From: JBBDSJ01 sp040905025
Lineage (GTDB): Bacteria > Pseudomonadota > Gammaproteobacteria > Methylohalomonadales > Methylohalomonadaceae
Assembly (NCBI GenBank): GCA_040905025.1
Contig: JBBDSJ010000087.1
Coordinates: 1 to 28,292, forward strand
Direction: 5' to 3'
DNA length: 28,292 nt
Position numbers and translations under genes: made by a program. Under the pieces are notes generated by a model. The model was not told the DNA's origin. It saw only the letters and a program-made list of their open reading frames with translations, and ran no database searches. Shown here piece after piece: positions 7,975 to 14,458 of this stretch (within the stretch, counting starts at the first letter, position 1; each line of letters opens with the position of its first letter).

Positions 7975-9042
7975 ATGAATCTTGTCGTGTTGGCAATGTT
8001 TATTGCCGGGCTGGTGTTGCTGGTATTTGGTGCCGAGTTACTGGTGCGTGGTGCCAGCCGGCTTGCTGCCAGTGTGGGCATCTCGCCGCTGGTTGTCGGT
8101 TTAACGGTCGTGGCGTTTGGTACCAGCGCACCGGAGATGGCCGTCAGTGTGCAGTCAGCGTTATCCGGTCAGTCTGGCGCCGATATTGCTATTGGCAATG
8201 TGGTCGGCAGTAACATTTTCAATGTACTGTTCATATTGGGGCTGTCTGCCATCATCACGCCGCTGGTTGTTTCACAGCAGCTGGTCAGGGTGGATGTGCC
8301 GATCATGATCGGTGTTTCAATCCTGCTCTGGTTGCTGGCGATTGATGGCAGTATCGGCCGTGTTGATGGCGTGGTGTTGTTTGCCGGCATTATTGCCTAC
8401 ACTGTTTTTGCGATCATGAAAGGACGCAGGGAAAGCCAGGCGGTTGTCGCCGAGTACGCTGCCGAATATTCCGTCCCGGCAGAGAACAGCCTGCTGAAAA
8501 ACCTTGTGTTGATCATCGTCGGTTTGGTGTTGTTGGTGCTTGGCGCACACTGGCTGGTGGAAAACGCAATAGTGATAGCTCGCCTGCTCGGCATGAGTGA
8601 ACTGGTGATCGGCTTAACCATTGTCGCTGCCGGAACTTCGATGCCGGAAGTGGCGACATCAGTGATGGCAAGCATCAAGGGCGAGCGTGATATTGCTGTT
8701 GGCAATGTGGTCGGCAGTAATATTTTTAATATTCTGTCTGTGTTGGGACTGGCATCACTGGTCGCCCCGGCCGGTATTAATGTCAGCGCATCGGCACTGC
8801 AGTTTGATATCCCGATCATGATTGCCGTTGCGGTGGCCTGCCTGCCGATTTTCTTTACCGGCTATACCATTGCGCGCTGGGAAGGCTGGTTGTTTCTGGG
8901 ATATTACGCGTTCTATACGGCATTCCTGATCATGAGTTCAACAGCCAGTGGCAGTGTTCAGGGACTTGCCGTAGTCATGCTGTGGTTTGTGTTGCCACTG
9001 ACGTTTATTACGCTTTGCGTGAGTGTCTGGCGCGCAAGATAA
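7975..9042 (+). CDS. CaCA family sodium/calcium antiporter, YrbG-like
   Basis: The 355-residue inner membrane protein shows the duplicated architecture of the Ca2+/cation antiporter family. Two inverted alpha repeats are visible: GTSAPEMAVSV with GNVVGSNIFNVLFILGL in the N half, and AGTSMPEVATSV with GNVVGSNIFNILSVLGL in the C half. Each carries the glutamate and asparagine residues that bind the ion. About ten membrane helices are predicted. The two halves are linked by a short cytoplasmic stretch near residues 140-180. The family exchanges Ca2+ (or another cation) for Na+ or H+; the actual ions cannot be read from sequence. It has its own transcription space after the hppA terminator and is convergent with maf. 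Confidence 0.93.
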   Translation: MNLVVLAMFIAGLVLLVFGAELLVRGASRLAASVGISPLVVGLTVVAFGTSAPEMAVSVQSALSGQSGADIAIGNVVGSNIFNVLFILGLSAIITPLVVSQQLVRVDVPIMIGVSILLWLLAIDGSIGRVDGVVLFAGIIAYTVFAIMKGRRESQAVVAEYAAEYSVPAENSLLKNLVLIIVGLVLLVLGAHWLVENAIVIARLLGMSELVIGLTIVAAGTSMPEVATSVMASIKGERDIAVGNVVGSNIFNILSVLGLASLVAPAGINVSASALQFDIPIMIAVAVACLPIFFTGYTIARWEGWLFLGYYAFYTAFLIMSSTASGSVQGLAVVMLWFVLPLTFITLCVSVWRAR

Positions 9043-9077
9043 GGTGTTGGAAGCCGGCCATTGTTCGCCGGATTCTG

Positions 9078-9641
9078 TCAGAGCAGGTTTGCCTGACGTA
9101 ACAGTTCGGTAGTTTCGAACAGCGGCATTCCCATCACGCCGGAATAGCTGCCGTGGAGTTCACTGATGAAACCGGCGGCGTGCCCCTGAATGCCATAGCC
9201 GCCAGCCTTGTCGAGTGACTCGCCGGTTTCCACATACTTACGGCACTCATCAATGGATAATGGCCGGAAGCTGACCCGGCTGATACTGAGCGCGGTGTAG
9301 TCCTGATCGGCAATCAGGGCCACAGCAGAATAAACCTGATGGGTGCGGCCGGAGAGCTGTTGCAGCATATTGACCGCGGCATCGATGTTATCCGGTTTGC
9401 CGAGTGGTTTGTCATCCAGAAACACTTCCGTGTCGGCAGCCAGTACCGGCCTGTGCGGATTATTGCTGACTGAATCATACGCCGCGCGTGCCTTGCGCAA
9501 GGCGAGCATGGGCACATGAATATGCGCAGCTGCTTTACCATCCCAGGTTTCATCAATATCAACATCAATTACTTCATAGCGGATACTGATTTGATCCAGC
9601 AGTTCGCGCCGACGCGGGGATTTGGAAGCGAGGTAGATCAT
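9078..9641 (-). CDS. maf: Maf-like nucleotide pyrophosphatase (YhdE type)
   Basis: The 187-residue protein starts with MIYLASKSPRRRELLDQI, the N-terminal S.SPRR.ELL nucleotide-binding motif of Maf proteins. LAADTEVFLDDKPLGKP contains the catalytic Asp, and GGYGIQGHAAGFISELHGSYSGVMGMPL closes the site. The YGIQG form and the overall pattern fit the YhdE branch, which hydrolyses dTTP, UTP and modified pyrimidine nucleotides to monophosphates and is linked to house-cleaning or septation control. Length is typical. It lies at the end of the rlmH cluster, an order known from other beta- and gammaproteobacteria, but is separated from rlmH by a 273-bp hairpin-filled gap. Confidence 0.93.
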   Translation of the reverse strand: MIYLASKSPRRRELLDQISIRYEVIDVDIDETWDGKAAAHIHVPMLALRKARAAYDSVSNNPHRPVLAADTEVFLDDKPLGKPDNIDAAVNMLQQLSGRTHQVYSAVALIADQDYTALSISRVSFRPLSIDECRKYVETGESLDKAGGYGIQGHAAGFISELHGSYSGVMGMPLFETTELLRQANLL

Positions 9642-9665
9642 GATGCAAGTGAATAGATTATGGAA

Positions 9666-9813
9666 GCTCTGAATAATTCATCCATGAATTCTCAGAGCAC
9701 GAAAATCGAAAATTGTGATTTTCGATTGTCTTCATTTTTCAATCACTTAAGTGGTTGAAAAATGGCAGTACATCCATGTACTGCAGGAACCTCTGAATAA
9801 ATCAGAGGTTCCT
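9666..9813. repeat. Array of five contiguous perfect hairpins
   Basis: Five hairpins fill 148 bp. H1: GCTCTGA 9666-9672 with TCAGAGC 9692-9698, plus inner AATTCAT 9675-9681 with ATGAATT 9684-9690. H2: 10-bp arms 9704-9713 and 9718-9727, loop TGTG. H3: 16-pair stem 9733-9748 with 9749-9764, no loop, one T-G wobble. H4: GCAGTACAT 9765-9773 with ATGTACTGC 9776-9784. H5: 12-bp arms 9785-9796 and 9802-9813. Stem sequences differ, but H1 and H4 share the apex CATCCATG, and H1 and H5 share CTCTGAATAA. No T-run or ORF is present. The function is unknown. The array sits in the gap between rlmH and maf. Confidence 0.85.
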
Positions 9814-9914
9814 TATAGTTAATAGTTGATAGTGAACGCCTATGAAAGCAAGTGCAGCGCAAGTTTATTGCCAGTCGATCTGTTAGTCATATTCTACCAA
9901 CTATCATCTATAAA
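9814..9914. other. AT-rich remainder of the maf-rlmH gap
   Basis: This short AT-rich stretch contains loose repeats of the type GTTAATAGTTGATAGT near 9819-9834 and, in opposite orientation, AACTATCATCTATAAACTAT near 9899-9918. I see no gene or clear promoter. Confidence 0.35.
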
Positions 9915-10385
9915 CTATTCTCTATGATAAGGGTGCCCTTCCAGCAAACTCCAGGCGCGATAAAGTTGTTCCGCGACCATGATACGGGCCAGGCCATGCG
10001 GCAGGGTCAACGCTGATAACGACCAGTGCCAGTCAGCACGATCCAGGCAACTCTGATCGAGACCGTCGGCGCCACCGACAAGCATAGCCACATCGCGGCC
10101 ATCCTGTAACCAGTCGTTGAAATGGTTTGAAAGTTCGCGGGTATTCAGCGAACGTCCGTGTTCATCCAGGGCAATAACCACGGCAGTAGCGGGAATGGCT
10201 TTTAACAGCCGTTCGGATTCTTCGCGTTTGATGCGTTCAATATCCGGTGTCTGCTTGCGGTTGCCGGCGGTAATTTCATGCAATACCAGTTTGCAGTGTG
10301 CCGGCAGCCGTTTGGCGTATTCGGCAAACGCGGTATTGACCCAGTCGGGCTGGCGTTGACCGACTGCGAGTAGTAGTAAACGCAT
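9915..10385 (-). CDS. rlmH: 23S rRNA (pseudouridine1915-N3)-methyltransferase RlmH
   Basis: The 156-residue SPOUT-class methyltransferase (YbeA) uses S-adenosylmethionine to methylate pseudouridine 1915 of 23S rRNA in assembled ribosomes. The length equals the E. coli protein. Key features are ALDEHGRSLNTRELS in the middle, the AdoMet-binding loop MLVGGADGLDQ, and the C-terminal knot LSALTLPHGLARIMVAEQLYRAWSLLEGHPYHRE. It starts 15 bp after rsfS, so both are in one transcript, the standard ribosome-maturation pair. Confidence 0.97.
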   Translation of the reverse strand: MRLLLLAVGQRQPDWVNTAFAEYAKRLPAHCKLVLHEITAGNRKQTPDIERIKREESERLLKAIPATAVVIALDEHGRSLNTRELSNHFNDWLQDGRDVAMLVGGADGLDQSCLDRADWHWSLSALTLPHGLARIMVAEQLYRAWSLLEGHPYHRE

Positions 10386-10400
10386 ATTCGCGTTTCAGAA

Positions 10401-10802
10401 CTAGTGTTGGCGTGGTTGGCCGTGTAGTAGCGGTTCAGCGTCTTCGAGTAAATCCTCCGGCCGGCCATCATCACTGAAATCACCCGACCAGAGCTTTTCC
10501 AGCTGATAATAGGCGCGCGATGTCGGATGCATGAGATGCGCAACGACATCACCCAGATCAACAAGAATCCACTCGCCGGATTGTTCGCCCTCGGTGCCGA
10601 GTGGCCGTACGCCGTTTTCACGTGCCGCATCAATAACGGTATTGGCAAGCGCACGGATCTGCCGATCCGAGCCGCCACTGGCGATGATCATGGTATCGGT
10701 CATTGATGTGAGTTTGCGTACATCCAGAATCTGGATATCAATCGCTTTCATGTCGTCGAGCGCTTTGGTAATTACGGCGGTCAGTTGTTCGCTGGCTATC
10801 AT
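10401..10802 (-). CDS. rsfS: Ribosome silencing factor RsfS
   Basis: This 133-residue protein (YbeB) binds ribosomal protein uL14 and blocks joining of the subunits when nutrients are short. The family pattern is seen in DIQILDVRKLTSMTDTMIIASGGSDRQ, then EGEQSGEWILVDLGDVVAHLM and the YYQLEKLWSGD tail. A short Asp/Glu-rich extension follows. Its ATG overlaps the nadD stop codon as ATGA (10799-10802), so translation is coupled to nadD. Confidence 0.96.
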   Translation of the reverse strand: MIASEQLTAVITKALDDMKAIDIQILDVRKLTSMTDTMIIASGGSDRQIRALANTVIDAARENGVRPLGTEGEQSGEWILVDLGDVVAHLMHPTSRAYYQLEKLWSGDFSDDGRPEDLLEDAEPLLHGQPRQH

Positions 10803-11449
10803 GCTTGGACTTTATAGATTTGATGTTGCTGGATGAAGTCAATAACGGTGTCGGGCAGCAAATGTCGCAGGCAATGGCCAGCGGCAATTTCAGCACGAAT
10901 ACGGGTAGAACTTATTTCAAGATACGGGATGGACTGGAACAGAATCAGGCCGCTATCGGCGTTATGCAATTCAGTCGGGTTTTGACAACGGCGTTGCTGG
11001 ATCAATTCTGAAATAGCGGTACTCAAGTGGCTGTTTTGCAGGCTCATGCCGGGCCGGTCAACGACCACCAGATGCGCAAGCAACAGCAGTTCGTCCCAAC
11101 GGTGCCAGCGATCCAGCTGCTGGAAGGCATCGAAGCCAAGGAACAGGCATAAGGGTGTGGCATCAACCTCCGCACGTAAACTTTCAAGTGTACTTACCGT
11201 ATAGGATAGCCCACCGCGTTCCAGTTCGCGAGGGTCAAGTTCACAGCCGGGCAAATCATGCAGTGCCAGTTGCAACATCTGCAGGCGTTGTTGCGGTGTG
11301 GCAACTGGTTGTTTGCCAAACGGATGATCGGCAAGCGGGATAAACCGCACTGCGGCCAGATCCAGTGTGGCGCGTAATTCCAGTGCCATACGCAAATGGC
11401 CGACATGCACCGGGTCAAACGTTCCGCCCAATATACCTATTGGCTTCAT
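10799..11449 (-). CDS. nadD: Nicotinate-nucleotide adenylyltransferase
   Basis: The 216-residue enzyme joins ATP and nicotinate mononucleotide to make deamido-NAD, a late step of NAD synthesis. GILGGTFDPVHVGHL at residues 5-19 is the nucleotidyltransferase fold with the HxGH signature (His15, His18). ISSTRIRAEI near residue 180 is the second ATP-binding motif. Length matches the family. It overlaps rsfS by 4 bp. Upstream is a 14-bp tandem repeat that separates it from proA. Confidence 0.96.
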   Translation of the reverse strand: MKPIGILGGTFDPVHVGHLRMALELRATLDLAAVRFIPLADHPFGKQPVATPQQRLQMLQLALHDLPGCELDPRELERGGLSYTVSTLESLRAEVDATPLCLFLGFDAFQQLDRWHRWDELLLLAHLVVVDRPGMSLQNSHLSTAISELIQQRRCQNPTELHNADSGLILFQSIPYLEISSTRIRAEIAAGHCLRHLLPDTVIDFIQQHQIYKVQA

Positions 11450-11453
11450 GACC

Positions 11454-11495
11454 GTGAACCGGGAATCGTGAAACGGGAATTGTGATACAGGAAAG
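11454..11495. repeat. Three degenerate 14-bp tandem repeats
   Basis: GTGAACCGGGAATC (11454-11467), GTGAAACGGGAATT (11468-11481) and GTGATACAGGAAAG (11482-11495) are adjacent copies of one 14-bp unit between proA and nadD. The role is unknown; it looks like slippage-derived simple repeat DNA. Confidence 0.75.
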
Positions 11496-11533
11496 ACGAA
11501 CGATGATTCACGAGTAACAAATCACATGCACAG

Positions 11534-12790
11534 TTACGTGCGCACCTGGCCATCGCCGAGCACGATGAATTTTTGTGATGTCAGGCCTTCCAGTCCAACC
11601 GGACCGCGGGCGTGGAACTTGTCGGTACTGATGCCGATTTCGGCACCCAGGCCATACTCAAAGCCATCGGCAAACCGCGTCGAGGCATTGACCATGACCG
11701 AGCTGGAGTCGACTTCACGCAGGAAACGTCGGGCACGGCTGTAATCTTCAGTCATAATCGTGTCGGTATGCTGTGAACTGTAGTGTTCGATATGCGCAAT
11801 CGCGGCATCCAGATCCGGCACGATTTTCAGTGACAAAATTGGCGCCAGATACTCGGTCGCATAGTCAGCATCGGTTGCGGCAGTGATGTCCGGATATAAC
11901 GCGCGGGATTTTTCGCAGCCACGGATCTCCACACCGGCGTCACGATACAGGGGCACGAGTTTGTCGAGCACCGTTTTCGCAATAGCATCCGCCACCAGCA
12001 GGCACTCCATGGTGTTGCAGGTACCATAGCGTTGGGTCTTGGCGTTGTATGCCACCCTGATAGCCTTGTCCGGATCCGCACGATCGTCAATATAGACATG
12101 GCAAATACCGTCCAGATGCTTGATCACGGGAACGCGGGCTTCAAGACTGATGCGTTCTATCAAACCCTTGCCGCCGCGTGGCACGATCACATCCACATAG
12201 TCGGGCATGCTGATGAGCTCTCCGACCGCCGCCCGATCGGTGGTTTCGATGACCTGCACCACCGTTTCCGGCAAGCCGGCAGACTTCAGGCCGCTGCTGA
12301 TACAGGCAGCAACCGCCTGGTTCGAATGAATCGCTTCGGAGCCGCCGCGCAGGATGGCCGCATTACCGGATTTCAGGCACAAGCCGGCGGCATCGGCAGT
12401 CACGTTCGGCCGCGATTCATAAATGATCCCGACCACACCCAGCGGCACGCGCATGCGGCCAACCTGAATGCCGCTCGGGCGGTAACTCAGATCCGTTATG
12501 GTGCCGATCGGATCCGGCAATGCCGCGATCTGGCGCAGGCCTTCAGCCATGCTCGCAATACGTGCCGGTGTCAGTTCGAGCCGGTCGAGCAACGCCGCTT
12601 CCAGTCCATTGGATTCGCCGGCGGTCATGTCGAGCCGGTTTGCCCTGGTCAGTTTGTCAGCTTCGGCTTCAATTGCCGCCGCGATAGCTGCCAGCGCCAT
12701 GTTTTTCATGCCCGTGTCGGCACGCGCGATCTCCCGGGCGGCGGCGCGGGCCTGTTGCCCGCATTGCTGCATGTACTGTTGAATATCCAT
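11534..12790 (-). CDS. proA: Gamma-glutamyl phosphate reductase
   Basis: The product has 418 residues from the ATG at 12790, almost the same as E. coli ProA (417). It reduces gamma-glutamyl phosphate to glutamate semialdehyde with NADPH in proline synthesis. Visible marks are the VPLGVVGIIYESRPNVT segment, SGNAAILRGGSEA for cofactor binding, and the catalytic cysteine in RYGTCNTMECLLV. A longer frame reaches 12898 but its first 36 residues overlap holA and look non-native. No strong ribosome binding site is seen. proB is not in the window. Insertion of proA between holA and nadD departs from the E. coli order. Confidence 0.96.
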   Translation of the reverse strand: MDIQQYMQQCGQQARAAAREIARADTGMKNMALAAIAAAIEAEADKLTRANRLDMTAGESNGLEAALLDRLELTPARIASMAEGLRQIAALPDPIGTITDLSYRPSGIQVGRMRVPLGVVGIIYESRPNVTADAAGLCLKSGNAAILRGGSEAIHSNQAVAACISSGLKSAGLPETVVQVIETTDRAAVGELISMPDYVDVIVPRGGKGLIERISLEARVPVIKHLDGICHVYIDDRADPDKAIRVAYNAKTQRYGTCNTMECLLVADAIAKTVLDKLVPLYRDAGVEIRGCEKSRALYPDITAATDADYATEYLAPILSLKIVPDLDAAIAHIEHYSSQHTDTIMTEDYSRARRFLREVDSSSVMVNASTRFADGFEYGLGAEIGISTDKFHARGPVGLEGLTSQKFIVLGDGQVRT

Positions 12791-12828
12791 AAATGTATCC
12801 GTTTTGGTAGCGGCGCTGCTGATTGTTG

Positions 12829-13863
12829 TTACGGCGCGGCAGCAGGCAACGGATCGTACCCCGCCAGACGCGTCAATAGCCAGCCGAGTGACTGCCACGG
12901 ATTGCCGTTACTACGGTAGCCCTTGAGCTGGCCGTCAACCCGGTTGGCATGCCAGAGCAGCCGTTGCAGTGAGCCGCTATCGAGCCGCTGCATGGCCTGT
13001 TGATAGGGCAGGCGGCGAGCATCAAAAATATACAGTTCGCGAAATACCGCCTCGGCAGACTGGCCCTGGGCGCAGGCCTCGGCAACATGACAAATACGGC
13101 GTAATTGCCACATGAGTGCGCCGTAAATTGCCCGTTCCTCGGTACCTTCAGCCTGTAACCCGGCGAGCATGTGCAAAGCGCGCGGCAAGTTCCCGGCACA
13201 CGCCGCCGCAATCATTTCAAATGTGTCATAGCGGGCGCTGTCGGCAACGGCGTTGAGTACGGTGGCCAAATCAATTGTGGTTTTATCGCCGGCCAGCAAG
13301 CGCAATTTCGCGATTTCCTGGTTGGCGGCAAACAGGTTGCCTTCGACGCGTTCGGCGATCAATTCAGCGGCATCGGCGGCAATTTCCAGTCCCTGCTGAC
13401 GGCAACGTGCCTGGACCCAGCCGGGCATTTTGGCGGCTTCGACCGGCCAGACAGCACTGGTCACGCCGATCTTGTCGATGGCCTTGAACCATTTGGCCTG
13501 TTGGCCCCGTTTGTCGATTTTCGCCATGCTGATCAGCACCAGCGTGTCATCGGCAGGCCGGCTGGCGTAGTCAATCAGTGCCGGACTGCCGTCATTGCCG
13601 GGGCCACTGCCCATGCGCAGTTCAATGATGCGTTTTTCGGCAAACAGCGACAGACTTGCAGCAGCCTCGTTGAGCCGGTTCCAGTTGAAGCCGCGGCCGG
13701 TTTCAAAAACCTCGCGTTCGTTGTAGCCCTGTTCACGCGCGGCCTTGCGGATTGCATCGCAGAGTTCGAGTTGTTGCAGGGGTTCGTCACCACTGATCAG
13801 ATAGATCGGCGCCAGCGGCGGTTTTTGCAGACGGGCAAGAAGCTGTTCCGGTTTCAGTTGCAT
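12829..13863 (-). CDS. holA: DNA polymerase III subunit delta
   Basis: The 344-residue clamp-loader subunit opens the beta sliding clamp. The N-terminal part, MQLKPEQLLARLQKPPLAPIYLISGDEP, is the usual start of HolA with its degenerate AAA+ fold. LRLL followed by the helical collar domain (MIAAACAGNLPRALHMLAGLQAEG, then LMWQLRRI) fits the family. Length is the same as E. coli HolA (343). It lies 57 bp after lptE in the conserved leuS-lptE-holA order. Confidence 0.95.
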   Translation of the reverse strand: MQLKPEQLLARLQKPPLAPIYLISGDEPLQQLELCDAIRKAAREQGYNEREVFETGRGFNWNRLNEAAASLSLFAEKRIIELRMGSGPGNDGSPALIDYASRPADDTLVLISMAKIDKRGQQAKWFKAIDKIGVTSAVWPVEAAKMPGWVQARCRQQGLEIAADAAELIAERVEGNLFAANQEIAKLRLLAGDKTTIDLATVLNAVADSARYDTFEMIAAACAGNLPRALHMLAGLQAEGTEERAIYGALMWQLRRICHVAEACAQGQSAEAVFRELYIFDARRLPYQQAMQRLDSGSLQRLLWHANRVDGQLKGYRSNGNPWQSLGWLLTRLAGYDPLPAAAP

Positions 13864-13920
13864 GCCGGGTTAGTGATTGTGGCGTGGTACATGCCCGGCT
13901 CGATCATTCTGCGGCGGCGG

Positions 13921-14442
13921 TCATTGCGCAGAGTTTCCCTGGTCATTGCGGATGGCAGCCTGCAATCGCAGCAATGCCTGGGTACTGACCAGTTGTTCCA
14001 GTTCTTCGCGGATTAGCGCCTGCTCATCACCGGACGCCAGTACAGCGGTTTCATCGAAGGCATAATCACGTGAAGCGTCCAGTAATTCGCGGTCGACCAG
14101 TACTTCGCCATCGTTACGAACAACACTTAAATCGACGCCGACATAAAGCTCATATTCCTGCACCCGGCCGCTGAGTGGTGATGCCGACAGAATGTCGCGG
14201 CGATAGCGGTGATTATTGACGCCGACCATGTAGTCCGGATTTTCAGTGCTGGCCACCAGCGTAATGCCGGTCAGTTCCATTTGTTCCTGTACTTCAAGAC
14301 CAATCTCGCCGCCGCCGCTGGTATCAAGATGGATGCGGATATCATCGTCTATGCCCAGACCGGAGCTGCCGCGTAATTGAAAGCCACAGGCCGCGAGCAG
14401 CAGCGGGATTAACAGCAGGAATGTCAGGCGTAGTGTCGTCAT
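13921..14442 (-). CDS. lptE: LPS-assembly lipoprotein LptE
   Basis: The 173-residue product starts at the ATG at 14442. MTTLRLTFLLLIPLLLAAC is a lipoprotein signal with the modified cysteine at residue 19, followed by the typical GFQLRGSSGL start of mature LptE (RlpB). LptE plugs the LptD barrel and helps insert lipopolysaccharide into the outer leaflet of the outer membrane. The open frame extends to 14472 but those 10 residues precede the signal peptide and overlap leuS. The gene begins 16 bp after the leuS stop, so the two are co-transcribed. Confidence 0.94.
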   Translation of the reverse strand: MTTLRLTFLLLIPLLLAACGFQLRGSSGLGIDDDIRIHLDTSGGGEIGLEVQEQMELTGITLVASTENPDYMVGVNNHRYRRDILSASPLSGRVQEYELYVGVDLSVVRNDGEVLVDRELLDASRDYAFDETAVLASGDEQALIREELEQLVSTQALLRLQAAIRNDQGNSAQ

Positions 14443-14458
14443 GGCTATTGGCTTGTTA

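Noticed and set aside
12032..12919. 295-residue ORF opposite proA
   Set aside because: It is a shadow frame rich in His, Arg and Gln caused by the codon use of proA; proA is unambiguous on the other strand.
13171..14016. 281-residue ORF opposite holA and lptE
   Set aside because: It is an antisense shadow spanning two well-supported genes.
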